Assembly (NCBI GenBank): GCA_025618425.1
Contig: CM046841.1
Location: 7,411,068-7,475,067, forward strand
DNA: 64,000 nucleotides
Source: Heliocidaris tuberculata
Taxonomy: Eukaryota > Echinodermata > Echinoidea > Camarodonta > Echinometridae
Reading direction: 5' to 3'
Within the stretch, counting starts at the first letter, position 1. Each line of letters starts with the position of its first letter. Below the pieces are notes generated by a model. It was not told the origin of the DNA, did not search any database, and was given only the letters and a program-made list of their open reading frames with translations. The position numbers and the translations under genes are program-made. This document shows, piece after piece, positions 57,401 through 61,075 of the stretch.

Positions 57401-57885
57401 GTATCATTAATATTAGCCTAATCGCTGGGAAACTTCGTTATTTCAGCCTTTGTTGTGACATATTGTCGGAACATAATACATTAGAACAATTACATTAACA
57501 TAGCCCCTATACTGCTTCTGAGCAATTTTCATTATGAGTGTAGGAACAAGGGTTAGACAAGTAAAAGTATACAAGTATAAGGATACAACCAAGTGTTCAT
57601 TCAAGGTATTTAATGTTATTTGCAAGTGAATTCATACACTAGATTGATGTCATGTAAGACCCTATACTGGAAATGAAGAATTTGATAAAATAAGGGAAAG
57701 AAAAGGATGAAAAGAGGCAGATTTAACTTACTTCCACTTGGAATTGTAGGTATTTCATTTGCCGCTGGAGTTACGCACGTAACTGCATTGCCCGTAGTGA
57801 TAGCATTCACAACGTAGGAGTCGAAGGCACACCGGTATTGATAGCTGTCTTTGAGGTCTGGCAGCTCCTGAACTGTAAATGTGAT
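14611..57885 (-). CDS. Plexin-family receptor (3' part of gene, 30 exons, Sema exons outside window)
   Basis: Single-pass semaphorin-type receptor. Thirty minus-strand exons join with consistent phases from 57885 to a TAG at 14611-14613 and encode 1,287 residues. Order: IPT1 (residues 1-85), PSI2 (85-123), IPT2 (124-234), PSI3 (234-297), further IPT domains (298 to about 680), membrane helix (about 689-713), basic juxtamembrane stretch, then the bipartite GAP region with an inserted Rho-binding domain (about 950-1050). Typical plexin signatures are present, such as [38 protein letters not shown] and VALVPKQ. Known plexins act as semaphorin receptors whose cytoplasmic domain is a GAP for Ras/Rap. 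Here the arginine pair before NWF and the arginine before FW are not conserved, so activity is doubtful. The gene continues upstream of 57885, because the first PSI and Sema are missing. Subfamily (A, B or other) was not resolved. Confidence 0.93.
14698..15588 (-). other. Plexin intron 29 with a small foldback
   Basis: Mostly A/T-rich. At 15270-15440 GAGACCGACGG-type units occur in both orientations (ATGTCGGTCTCACGGGCC), the same family as 25757-26457. 15140-15250 looks like a worn tRNA-derived SINE body (GGCAAGAAATTAATC). Confidence 0.5.
15589..15726 (-). CDS. Plexin exon 29: C-terminal region
   Basis: Acceptor AAATTAG, GTACAT donor, phase 0, 46 codons. Reads [20 protein letters not shown] then [10 protein letters not shown], corresponding to AKDIPxYKxxVExYYxDI. 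Separated from exon 28 by a 3.9 kb intron. Confidence 0.88.
16942..17372 (+). repeat. Direct duplication, period about 247 bp
   Basis: GTAAACATATTGTAAATAT, TTAATTTGATGTAGAATATA, GGGGGAAATGACATGCAAAA and AGTTGTAAATATTGAATCTT each occur twice in the same order. Confidence 0.8.
19241..19286. repeat. Perfect 19-bp hairpin
   Basis: CTTCCTAGAGGGAGTGCAC, an 8-base loop, then its exact complement. The loop and flank GTGCACGGTGTATAGTG is repeated directly after it. Confidence 0.85.
19434..19572 (-). CDS. Plexin exon 28: GAP region, third arginine position
   Basis: CACAG acceptor, GTAATA donor, phase 2 in, phase 0 out. Reads [20 protein letters not shown] then [14 protein letters not shown]. Active plexins have CLPLRFWVNxxKNP here; the block is one residue shorter and the arginine before FW is Asn. 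Confidence 0.92.
19574..20086 (-). other. Plexin intron 27 with TA microsatellite
   Basis: Only a TA run near 19928-19955 stands out. Confidence 0.6.
20087..20253 (-). CDS. Plexin exon 27: GAP region
   Basis: ATTAG acceptor, GTGAGA donor, phase 0 in, phase 2 out. Reads [35 protein letters not shown] and ETWKRN, matching FVDxLFxxIF...LPLAIKYMFDFLDEQA...HTWKSN. Confidence 0.95.
20696..20803 (-). CDS. Plexin exon 26: GAP region
   Basis: CTGCAG acceptor, GTAAGG donor, phase 0, 36 codons. Reads [17 protein letters not shown] at the end, in the position of KAITEIYLTRLLSxK. The first half is lysine-rich linker. Confidence 0.85.
20985..21012 (+). repeat. TA microsatellite
   Basis: TATATA run abutting the left inverted repeat of the element at 21015. 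Confidence 0.9.
21015..21972. mobile_element. TIR element with about 190-bp inverted ends
   Basis: GCCTCTAATTAAAGAGCTAT at the left matches the complement at the right (TTAATTAGAGGC). The arms stay similar inward through GGATGACTGAGCA and TGTACCAAGTTTGGGCTGA to about 21204 and 21778. No transposase was seen. A related fragment lies at 18225-18330. Confidence 0.7.
22122..22802 (+). mobile_element. SINE copy C with a 490-bp insertion
   Basis: A worn tRNA head (22122-22187, A box TGGTCTAGTGG, B box GGTTCGATTCC) and body run to 22272. The missing tail (ACGCAACCATTATTCTCTC) resumes at about 22763. The break is flanked by TTAAAGCT and TTTAAGCT, consistent with an 8-bp target duplication around 22273-22762. 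Confidence 0.65.
22803..22852 (+). repeat. TA microsatellite after the SINE tail
   Basis: Two TATATA runs around CTGTA. Confidence 0.9.
23477..23556 (-). CDS. Plexin exon 25: linker back to the GAP domain
   Basis: TGCAG acceptor, GTACAG donor, phase 1 in, phase 0 out. Reads [20 protein letters not shown] then NAVHLK, the low-conservation linker that ends with WHLVK in other plexins. Confidence 0.82.
24030..24072 (-). CDS. Plexin exon 24: VALVPKQ mini-exon with two possible donors
   Basis: TTTAAG acceptor, phase 0 in. Reads [14 protein letters not shown], the conserved VALVPKQ strand of the plexin RBD. Donor CAAG/GTGATG ends the exon at 24030. A near-duplicate donor CATG/GTGACG would extend it by 30 bp to 24000, adding ten codons in frame. 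Both join exon 25 in phase 1. Confidence 0.85.
24430..24535. mobile_element. 106-bp palindromic MITE
   Basis: TAGATGATGAAGTC at the left end matches the complement at the right end, and AATTCCGTGAGAGAGTAG matches CTACTCTCTCACGGAATT around a short centre. It lies between exons 23 and 24. Confidence 0.75.
24573..24673 (-). CDS. Plexin exon 23: Rho-binding domain
   Basis: TTCAG acceptor, phase 1 in. Reads [20 protein letters not shown] then VVNIMKSYG. The donor GTGAAT after TATGGG gives phase 0 and joins exon 24; an earlier GTTAAT is a weaker donor and breaks the frame. Confidence 0.85.
25394..25547 (-). CDS. Plexin exon 22: Rho-binding domain
   Basis: TTCAAG acceptor, GTGAGA donor, phase 0 in, phase 1 out. 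Reads [20 protein letters not shown], matching VKVLNCDTIxQVKEKILDAVY of the ubiquitin-like RBD that binds Rac/Rnd GTPases in plexins. Confidence 0.94.
25757..26457. mobile_element. Foldback of GAGACCGAT-type repeats (outer element)
   Basis: CCCATGAGACCGATAGCC at the left is answered by GTTATCGGTCTCATGGGC at the right. Its middle is interrupted by a second element at 25788-26301. It sits in the intron between exons 21 and 22. Confidence 0.65.
25788..26301. mobile_element. GC-rich inserted element with G-run ends
   Basis: Ends CGGGGGGGGGGGCACTC inverted at both sides, flanked by CCGATAGCCC direct copies (25778-25787 and 26302-26311). The interior is far richer in G+C than its surroundings, with CGCGCGAG and GGCGCGGCCC. 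No protein recognised. Confidence 0.7.
26492..26638 (-). CDS. Plexin exon 21: GAP region before the RBD
   Basis: TTCAG acceptor, GTAAGT donor, phase 0, 49 codons. Reads [20 protein letters not shown] then EEAYYTL, matching [25 protein letters not shown]. Confidence 0.95.
27237..27303 (-). CDS. Plexin exon 20: NWF block of the GAP domain
   Basis: TCCAG acceptor, GTAAGT donor, phase 2 in, phase 0 out. Reads [20 protein letters not shown] then YLK, clearly the TESVAEKMLTNWFxFLLYKFLK block, but the preceding Arg-Arg is Ile-Asn. Confidence 0.94.
27370..27600 (+). repeat. C-run and T-run cluster in intron 19
   Basis: Several C runs of 9-14 bases and a T run of about 22. Open frames over it are artefacts of the homopolymers. 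Confidence 0.7.
27855..27932 (-). CDS. Plexin exon 19: GAP region, before the arginine-pair position
   Basis: CTCAG acceptor, GTAATG donor, phase 2 in and out. Reads [20 protein letters not shown] then MDTLFI. In active plexins the two catalytic arginines follow at this point (LLLRRTES); here the spliced codons are Ile and Asn. Confidence 0.9.
28171..28236 (-). CDS. Plexin exon 18: GAP region
   Basis: TGTAG acceptor, GTAAGT donor, phase 2 in and out, 66 bp. Reads [20 protein letters not shown], corresponding to RxxVASLxxxxLxxxxxYxT. Confidence 0.88.
28528..28649 (-). CDS. Plexin exon 17: GAP region
   Basis: TTGCAG acceptor, GTATAA donor, phase 0 in, phase 2 out. Reads [20 protein letters not shown], matching the plexin FLLSFIRTLExQxxFxxRDR block. 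Confidence 0.93.
29318..29457 (-). CDS. Plexin exon 16: start of cytoplasmic GAP region
   Basis: CTCAG acceptor, GTGAAA donor, phase 1 in, phase 0 out. Reads [20 protein letters not shown], matching GxxIPFxxYxxYxMRVLFPG, then HPETSDPE. Confidence 0.9.
30298..30526 (-). CDS. Plexin exon 15: membrane helix and juxtamembrane
   Basis: Acceptor GAAAAG before [17 protein letters not shown]; this start, not the CAG 42 bp further in, keeps phase 0 and recovers the plexin GNxxFxPG block. GTATTA donor, phase 1 out. The hydrophobic segment [18 protein letters not shown] (residues about 689-713) is followed by WWFKKKQ and a charged helix, as in plexins. Confidence 0.9.
30580..30790 (+). repeat. CA/CCA-rich low-complexity stretch
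   Basis: Degenerate ACACACCCAC repeats. The 132-codon plus-strand frame over it and exon 15 is a shadow. Confidence 0.7.
31302..31490 (-). CDS. Plexin exon 14: IPT6-like segment
   Basis: TTGCAG acceptor, GTAAGT donor, phase 0, 63 codons. Reads [20 protein letters not shown] and [12 protein letters not shown]; LGxNLxxAxxxxDVxVxxGxxxC...CxxPxxxP is the pattern of the last plexin IPT. The upstream intron carries the LINE at 31640-35255. Confidence 0.9.
32905..33183 (+). mobile_element. tRNA-derived SINE inside the LINE
   Basis: B box GGGTTCGAATCTC near 32930, body with GCCAAGGCATTTAACCACG and GGGTACCTGGCAGGATTTAT, and a TTATTATTATT tail. It splits the RT between its GSILGP and FADD blocks. The A box is not clear, so the 5' end may be truncated. 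Confidence 0.75.
33565..34597. mobile_element. TIR element, CAGTGCGT family, copy 1 (in the LINE)
   Basis: TA on both sides. Ends CAGTGCGTACAAGAAAAAAT and complement of AACGAAACCC...CGCACTG; inner inverted block AAACCCTAAAACAAAG/CTTTGTTTTAGGGTTT. 1,033 bp, non-coding, no transposase. Tc1/mariner-like by its TA target. Confidence 0.8.
35364..35600 (-). CDS. Plexin exon 13: IPT5 end, with polybasic motif
   Basis: GTTAG acceptor, GTAAGT donor, phase 0, 79 codons. Contains [18 protein letters not shown], then [10 protein letters not shown], then [14 protein letters not shown]. The four arginines (residues 548-551) form a furin-like site on the extracellular side; some vertebrate plexins are known to be cleaved by proprotein convertases. 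Use of the site here is an inference. Confidence 0.92.
35823..35922 (-). CDS. Plexin exon 12: IPT5 start
   Basis: TACAG acceptor, GTACTC donor, phase 2 in, phase 0 out. Reads [20 protein letters not shown], matching SGGTxxxVxGxxLDxIQEPR of plexins. Confidence 0.93.
36434..36610 (-). CDS. Plexin exon 11: IPT4 end
   Basis: TGCAG acceptor, GTAAGC donor, phase 2 in and out. Reads [15 protein letters not shown], then [20 protein letters not shown]; YTFTYxPNPxI is the usual junction between adjacent plexin IPT domains. Confidence 0.94.
37202..37335 (-). CDS. Plexin exon 10: IPT4 start
   Basis: TGTAG acceptor, GTGAGT donor, phase 0 in, phase 2 out. Reads [20 protein letters not shown] and ITGMYLDSG, the classic IPT start (FSPxxG...GGTxITITG). 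Confidence 0.93.
37938..38052 (-). CDS. Plexin exon 9: IPT3 end
   Basis: AATAG acceptor, GTGAGT donor, phase 2 in, phase 0 out. Reads [20 protein letters not shown], then EEFHYR: the conserved cysteine and last strands of an IPT fold. Confidence 0.9.
38521..38675 (-). CDS. Plexin exon 8: IPT3 start
   Basis: GTAACT donor. The nearer TATCAG acceptor 14 bp downstream breaks the frame, so I use TCTAAAG before [18 protein letters not shown], which restores phase 0 and the plexin block xxPxxGPxxGGTRLTIxGxxLG. Ends in phase 2. Confidence 0.85.
39108..40201. mobile_element. TIR element, CAGTGCGT family, copy 2
   Basis: TA-flanked, 1,094 bp. Starts CAGTGCATCCCGGAAAAATG and ends AGACACACTG. The inner block AAACCCTAAAACAAAGG is shared with copy 1. 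Near 39715-39800 it contains a fragment (TACAGCGCCTTACCAG) typical of SINE tails. Confidence 0.8.
40299..40489 (-). CDS. Plexin exon 7: PSI3 domain
   Basis: Acceptor ATAAAG, GTAAGT donor, phase 1 in, phase 0 out. Reads [20 protein letters not shown] then NCGWCGNDC, the third plexin PSI, ending LCSSPVITD. Confidence 0.94.
41186..41276 (+). repeat. CA/TA compound microsatellite
   Basis: ACACAC, TATATA, ACACAC in intron 6; open frames over it are simple repeat. Confidence 0.9.
41680..41701 (+). repeat. G homopolymer of about 20 bases
   Basis: Uninterrupted G run following GGAAGT; the exact length is uncertain. Confidence 0.75.
41767..42463 (-). mobile_element. Partial copy of the 11072-12047 Tc1-like element, inverted
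   Basis: Ends at 42463 with the TTTTTTTCCAGGG terminus. The minus strand reads [18 protein letters not shown] near 42075-42145 (Tc1 WPAQSPDLNPIENxWSxxK), then [16 protein letters not shown] near 41920-41990. It also carries GGGGTAATTGTC units like the other copy. Left end unclear. Confidence 0.7.
42733..42816 (-). mobile_element. SINE body fragment, copy D
   Basis: Carries CAAAGTTCCCCAGAGCTGTC and GCTTAAAT with no tRNA head, directly beside the next TIR element. Confidence 0.7.
42827..44800. mobile_element. TIR element, CAGTGCGT family, copy 3 with nested element
   Basis: TA-flanked, starts CAGTGATTCCCAGAAAAAGC and ends TTTGACGCACTG. About 1,114 bp belong to the family; the remaining 860 bp are the nested TTAA element. 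Confidence 0.75.
43491..44350. mobile_element. TTAA-target TIR element nested in copy 3
   Basis: TTAA at both borders. Terminal repeats AGGAGAATTAACCCCAGAAT and AGGGGAATTAACCTCAAAAT (right end, complement). TTAA targets are typical of piggyBac and Kolobok transposons. No transposase. Confidence 0.8.
44860..44953 (-). CDS. Plexin exon 6: IPT2 end
   Basis: TTTCAG acceptor, GTATGA donor, phase 0 in, phase 1 out. Reads [20 protein letters not shown] and QYNVDDP, matching the plexin VWNGxxxIDNP block. Its upstream intron is almost entirely the LTR element; without it the intron would be about 230 bp. Confidence 0.92.
45173..45336 (+). repeat. 5' LTR (164 bp)
   Basis: Shares TACGCCAGTTGAGTTGTT, GTTGACTGTATGTATATGTC and TAATAAAGCTTTATCAATCT with the 3' LTR. 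The AATAAA gives the polyadenylation signal. Contains an insertion of about 10 bases (TACTACAAAG) absent from the 3' copy. Ends are TT and CG rather than TG and CA. Confidence 0.85.
45340..45357 (+). promoter_or_regulatory. Primer-binding site, tRNA-Leu type
   Basis: TGGCAGCGCTGGATTTCG three bases after the LTR. It resembles the complement of a tRNA-Leu 3' end (recalled as TGGCAGCGGTGGGATTCG) with few differences. Confidence 0.7.
45492..46423 (+). pseudogene. gag of the LTR element, frameshifted
   Basis: Begins with ATG at 45492 ([18 protein letters not shown]). A TGA at 45621 and frame changes near 45610, 45857 and in 46120-46290 break it. Other parts include [20 protein letters not shown] and [21 protein letters not shown] zinc-knuckle-like C-x2-C-x7-H ([13 protein letters not shown], 46244-46282) is followed by a shift. 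A TAG near 46398 lies in the linker to protease. Confidence 0.75.
46424..46912 (+). pseudogene. Retropepsin region of the LTR element
   Basis: [10 protein letters not shown] at 46529-46560 sits where D-S/T-G-A is expected, followed by [13 protein letters not shown], the second conserved strand. The active-site triad reads D-G-G, an unusual form that is probably a mutation. Stop at 46910-46912. Confidence 0.75.
47089..47324 (+). pseudogene. Protease-RT linker, interrupted by the foldback insert
   Basis: Reads [20 protein letters not shown] and [20 protein letters not shown]. The continuing frame resumes after the insert at 48644 with [18 protein letters not shown]. Confidence 0.75.
47330..48643. 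mobile_element. Foldback-like insert with 159-bp repeat arms and a captured ORF
   Basis: Flanked by TAATA (47325-47329 and 48644-48648; the duplication could be as short as 2-3 bp). Left arm: 159-bp units starting GAAATTTGGC at 47376, 47535, 47694, 47853 and 48012 (last partial). Right arm: about 1.6 units inverted (48338-48600). Outer ends share TCCGGCAGAAAGCATGAAAT. Between the arms is a unique 234-bp open stretch. Confidence 0.85.
48104..48333 (+). pseudogene. Captured coding fragment in the foldback-like insert
   Basis: Stop-free, unlike the arms, and with protein-like composition: [40 protein letters not shown], then [21 protein letters not shown] do not know a named domain for it. It recalls uncharacterised proteins seen in invertebrate genomes, possibly themselves transposon-related. 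No start or stop of its own; a fragment only. Confidence 0.55.
48644..49335 (+). pseudogene. Reverse transcriptase of the LTR element
   Basis: Blocks: [56 protein letters not shown], and the catalytic LADDLYCDA (about 49089-49115), then [19 protein letters not shown]. One TGA at 49047-49049 in an otherwise open frame. The frame is lost near 49335. Confidence 0.85.
49440..49740 (+). pseudogene. RNase H C-terminal half, N-terminal half deleted
   Basis: [28 protein letters not shown], a TAG at 49564-49566, then [20 protein letters not shown] and ADFASRNA. These keep the E, D and D positions. The part that should link RT to this is mostly missing (49335-49440). Confidence 0.75.
49990..51235 (+). 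pseudogene. Integrase of the LTR element, one frameshift
   Basis: Zinc-binding HHCC ([17 protein letters not shown], then CHSCLSL at 50175-50200). The core has Asp in [10 protein letters not shown], Asp in [10 protein letters not shown] and Glu in [17 protein letters not shown]. The frame changes near 50305-50320. The second frame runs to a TGA at 51233 with a Pro/Asp-rich tail. Confidence 0.85.
51236..52169 (+). other. 3' untranslated part of the LTR element
   Basis: T-rich and non-coding, between the integrase stop and the polypurine tract. Contains a TTG repeat (TGTTGTTGTTGTTGTTG) near 52020. Confidence 0.6.
52170..52184 (+). promoter_or_regulatory. Polypurine tract
   Basis: GAAAGAAGAAAGAAG directly before the 3' LTR, which fixes the LTR start at TTATTACGCC. 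Confidence 0.8.
52185..52330 (+). repeat. 3' LTR (146 bp)
   Basis: Partner of 45173-45336, with several substitutions and a deletion. Ends ...TTTACTTCG followed by the CTAA target copy and, 14 bp later, plexin exon 5. Confidence 0.85.
52349..52447 (-). CDS. Plexin exon 5: IPT2 middle
   Basis: ATCAG acceptor, GTACAT donor, phase 0 both ends. Reads [19 protein letters not shown], matching the plexin GYECVLNIQG block. The donor lies only 14 bp from the target duplication of the LTR retrotransposon that fills the next intron, and a foldback element begins 56 bp upstream of the exon. It is a small coding island between two large insertions. Confidence 0.93.
52504..52750 (+). repeat. Left arm of the foldback element
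   Basis: About 14 imperfect units of 15-19 bp with the core GGACAACTACCCC. Confidence 0.85.
52770..53349. mobile_element. TTAA-target MITE inside the foldback element
   Basis: TTAA at 52766-52769 and 53350-53353. Ends AGGGAAATCCAACCTTAATA and AGGGCAATCCAACCTTGGTA (right end, complement). 580 bp, non-coding. The terminal AGGG(A/C)AAT resembles the element at 43491. Confidence 0.8.
53640..54610. repeat. AACTGGTC / GACCAGTT repeat field
   Basis: Dozens of AACTGG or CCAGTT cores in both orientations, densest at 53640-53945 where TCTTACTGGTGCTTTTCCAA repeats. They recur around 54190-54260 and 54530-54605. Open frames here are repeat artefacts. Confidence 0.75.
54299..54460 (+). repeat. AAC/AAT/ATG microsatellite
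   Basis: Consecutive trinucleotide runs ACAACA, AATAAT, GATGAT with interruptions. Confidence 0.85.
55201..55798 (-). repeat. Right arm of the foldback element
   Basis: About 32 units of 15-20 bp with the core GGGGGTAGTTGTCC; more expanded than the left arm. Confidence 0.88.
56359..56496 (-). CDS. Plexin exon 4: IPT2 start
   Basis: ACAG acceptor, GTAGGA donor, phase 0 both ends, 46 codons. Contains [18 protein letters not shown] and [12 protein letters not shown], which correspond to the plexin blocks CPQIL, LVPV and LRAKNLP. Confidence 0.94.
56701..56815 (-). CDS. Plexin exon 3: PSI2 domain
   Basis: TTGCAG acceptor, GTAAGC donor, phase 2 in, phase 0 out. Reads [20 protein letters not shown], the cysteine pattern of the second plexin PSI domain, followed by a short linker with one more cysteine. 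Confidence 0.94.
57151..57250 (-). CDS. Plexin exon 2: IPT1, second part
   Basis: CAG acceptor, GTAAGT donor, phase 1 in, phase 2 out. Reads [10 protein letters not shown], then [14 protein letters not shown]. This matches the plexin block of the form DHVTVxLSxxS...FxFYDCS that leads into PSI2. Confidence 0.92.
57732..57885 (-). CDS. Plexin exon 1 of window: IPT1, first part
   Basis: Starts after a CAG acceptor and ends before GTAAGT; phase 0 in, phase 1 out. Encodes [11 protein letters not shown] and VTCVTPA, closing with IPSG, the usual plexin stretch between PSI1 and PSI2. No exon could be found to its right up to the window end, so the upstream intron is at least 6.1 kb. Confidence 0.9.
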
Positions 57886-57977
57886 CTGGCACATGAAATG
57901 AAGTGTGTTAATGATCAAAACAAGTATGGATATTTCTAGGATTTTTTTCCTAAAACTCTCCCAGTTATTATGTGTTT

Positions 57978-58390
57978 AGTATATATAAGTTTTCCCGGCC
58001 AATTTCGCACTTTTGTCAGTTAATTTAATAAAACGTTCATTCAATTTAGCTAAAACATCGTTTACAGCAACATCAGTCATCCTAAAGTATATTTAAGTCG
58101 TTCAATTTAGCGTTTCGAGCAAGAAATTTTGCTTTTGTATCATTCAAATTCATTTCCGTGCATTCAAATTAGCACGTTTGTAGAAATCATTCAAATTCAT
58201 CGGCAACTGCCGAAAGGACTCCTCGGGCATTCAAATTCGCAAATGGGCAGTCAAATTCGGAACATGTTCATTCAATTTAACTCGCAAGTTATAAACCCCC
58301 TGTTTTTGTTCATAATTTCCCCTATTAAAGTAAGGCTTGTTTCGAATTTCATTTCCTTCATGCATGATACCATAATATAGTAGACCTTAT
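57978..58390. repeat. Partial TIR element copy with CATTCAAATT repeats
   Basis: Starts with GTTTTCCCGGCCAATTTCG, the end of the element at 58685, then repeats of CATTCAAATT(C/A)G. The other end was not found. Confidence 0.6.
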
Positions 58391-58684
58391 TGTCCTGCAG
58401 GCTACTTGTAAATTTTAAAAGATGGATTGTATTCTATAGATTTCAATGTCTTCTAAATTTTAGTGTGTCTTCCCTTACAAGGAAATTATATATAAGTCCT
58501 TTCTCTGGACCTGCGTTGTTGTTGTTGATTAGTGTTATATGGCAATCGGTAAATTCTGACTATTTTCACTTTACAACAATTTTTTTTTTTGTACAGACTT
58601 TAATCATATAAGATAATACAATTGACTTCTCTCTTTTATTTTTTTCCTTTTTTTTTTTTTTTTTTGTAGTTAATTCCTTTGTTA

Positions 58685-59666
58685 TAGGTTTTCCCGGCCA
58701 ATTTCGTCAAAATAGCGGGCATATGCGTTATATGTCATTCAAGTTCGAGTGATTTTTGTAAGCCTGCTGTTCTCACGGTTCAGTTTTAAACTCCAGAACA
58801 TTCATCTTCGTCAAATTGCATTCAGTTTTAAACGACGTTTTCAAATTGGTCAAAATGTTAATCAGTTTGGCATTACACATGCGTCATTCAAATTCGTACC
58901 AGTTTGCTTTACCTTAAATTTTGGCCGCATTTAGGTTTTCTATATCGTTTTCAGGCGTGCTTCTTATTCTTAGCACATAGAACATTCAAATAAGAACGAC
59001 CAGGACAACATACATTATACGCATTATGAAGGGGGGGGGGGGGGGGGTGGCAATAAACTTCCTGTATTCTCACATTGGAGTTATATTCATTTGTGAACAC
59101 ATGGGGTTATCATTCCATCTCTCCCAAACCATCACCCCACCCCCCCCCCCCCCACCCATCCAAGACAGGGTTTTTCAGGTTATGTCTTAATCCATACTGA
59201 AACATTCATATATACGTGCTAAGAGTACTGTGTGTTGCTCTTACAACGAGATCATAAAGTGAAAGTGACAATAATAGGCTTTTTCTTGTAAAGTTACTCT
59301 CTCCTTTCGTACACAAATTATTCAAATGAACATAAACAATACAAATACAAAAATATAATTTGGATGAAAAGGATTGCGCACATTCCATAGATGCCCGCCT
59401 GTAGACGGAACTGAATGTTTAAACGCATGCAGTTTACATTTTCAGACGAAAGTGAATGCTCTTCACCTGATTTTCTAAGTTGAGTGGTGTTATTTCAATT
59501 CGGTTTGACAAAAGTTCGCGATCGCACGATGAAAAAATCCAATTGAATCATATTATTTGTAAATCAATTGAATGATGATCCTGATCGTTATTCAAATTCG
59601 TTCTAAATTGAGTGCTGTTATCGACCATTTGGGTGCTATTTTGACGAAATTGGACGGGAAAACCTA
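58685..59666. mobile_element. TIR element with GTTTTCCCG ends
   Basis: TAGGTTTTCCCGGCCAATTT at the left and the complement of AAATTGGACGGGAAAACCTA at the right, matching for about 32 bp, TA on each side. The interior carries scattered CATTCAAATTCG motifs and long G and C runs (59031-59047, 59139-59153). No transposase. Confidence 0.72.
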
Positions 59667-59731
59667 TATCATTATATCTTTCTTTTTTTTTTTAAGATAA
59701 AGTTGTTTCATGTTGTTGTTTCATGTCTTTA

Positions 59732-59936
59732 CACTCTAAAAACTGTTAAATCACCATTTAAAAAGGCCGAGGAGTGACAACTTTTTCAAAATAGTAGATC
59801 AACTCTTTTAAACTGCTGGATTCAGCCTTTGTAGTGTTGTATTCAGCATGTTAAAAGTGTTAATCTACAATTTGGAAAAAAGTCGTCACTCCTCGGCCCT
59901 TTTAAATGGTGATTTAACACTTTAATTTTTAGAGTG
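59732..59936. mobile_element. 205-bp MITE with CACTCTAAAAA ends
   Basis: TA-flanked. GTTAAATCACCATTTAAAAA and GGCCGAGGAGTGAC in the left arm are mirrored in the right arm, giving about 57-bp inverted repeats. Confidence 0.85.
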
Positions 59937-60292
59937 TATATATACATACACGATACAAAAATGCATAGACCTATATTCGCTCAAATGACATGAATGATGG
60001 ATGGTTAACATACGCAAAACTTTAGAATATCCAAATATCATATCACACACATAATACAAGACAAAAAAAAACATACCACAACATAATGTTGTGGGGAGTT
60101 CGTTAATGTGAATGCACAACTGTTATGTATAGCGCATCTGCGCATGCGCACGTCAGACTTTGAGTTGGACTTCAGTAAAACTACACGCAACTTATAATAC
60201 TCCGGTATAAGTCTCCTTTATTCTCCGTGTACGAGTTTATTAAGTTATGATAGATGTTGGGCTACCTTCAGAAGAACATCATATTTAACAAC

Positions 60293-60305
60293 TGGCGAAG
60301 AGGAT
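60293..60305 (+). promoter_or_regulatory. Primer-binding site, tRNA-Ser type
   Basis: TGGCGAAGAGGAT two bases after the LTR. It differs at one position from the complement of a tRNA-Ser 3' end as I recall it (TGGCGACGAGGAT), a primer used by Mag-lineage gypsy elements. Confidence 0.6.
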
Positions 60306-60335
60306 ATTGAACTTGTATCTATTTCTTCGGGGAAA

Positions 60336-60693
60336 ATGGTAACTTTTGGATCTCTCGGTGAGTTTCATCTGGAGGCGGAGGAGTGGACTCACTACAAGGA
60401 CCGCATGCAGCACTACTTCTCAGCGAATGATATAGTAAGTGCTGACAAGCAACGTTCGATATTTTTTGAGTGTATGTGGTGCACCAATGTACAAACTATT
60501 AAGTAGTTTGACCTCGCCAAAGAAGCAGGGAGATTGCACATTTGATGAACTCATTAAGTTGATATCTGATCACAAAGATCCAAAAACCTTCGTTCATCAT
60601 ACAAAGGTTTCGCAATACGTGGCAGAGCTCTGCCATCTTGCTGAACATTGTGAATATGGGGAAAGTTTGCAGGGCATGATGAGAGGGATGTAT
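60336..60693 (+). pseudogene. Gypsy-type gag fragment, one frameshift
   Basis: Starts MVTFGSLGEFHLEAEEWTHY and DRMQHYFSAND. After a frame change near 60470 it reads CGAPMYKLLSSLTSPKKQGD, FDELIKLISDHKDPK and YVAELCHLAEHCEYGESLQG, the standard gag block of these elements. It ends in the minisatellite. Confidence 0.8.
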
Positions 60694-61075
60694 GACATTT
60701 GCTCCGGCGACAATTGCTCCTGCGACAAATGCTCCTAAAAATACGACATTTGCTCCCCGACAATTGCTCCGCGACAATTGCTCCTGCGATAATTGCTCTG
60801 ACGACATTTGCTCCTGCGACTATTGCTCCTGCGAAAATTGCTCCTGCGACATTTGCTCCGTCGACATTTGCTCCTATCGAGCGACAATTGCTCCGCGACA
60901 ACTCCTTCGTCGATCAAAATGACTATATGCGACATTTGCTCCTGCGACAATTGCTCCGTCCACATCTGCTCCGATCGAGCTACAATTCCTCCGCTACATT
61001 AGCTCCGTCGAAGAAAATGAATATGCGACAATATCATTGCTCTGCAACAATTGCTCCGTAGAAACACATGTTTGC
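60691..61075 (+). repeat. 15-bp minisatellite (GACAATTGCTCCTGC)
   Basis: About 25 units of ACA(A/T)TTGCTCCTGCG or shortened forms. Because 15 is a multiple of 3, all frames look open and Cys-rich; not coding. Confidence 0.88.

Larger units (their letters stand above)
60121..60693 (+). mobile_element. 5' end of a gypsy-like retrotransposon (LTR, PBS, partial gag)
   Basis: LTR 60121-60290 (TGTTATG...TTTAACA, a TG...CA pair), PBS at 60293, gag from ATG at 60336. The element is cut off where a 15-bp minisatellite starts. Protease and pol are absent. Confidence 0.75.

Noticed and set aside
60500..61070. Cys-rich repeat protein encoded in several frames
   Set aside because: The repeat period is 15 bp, so every frame stays open by arithmetic; frames overlap on both strands and the motif is plain minisatellite.
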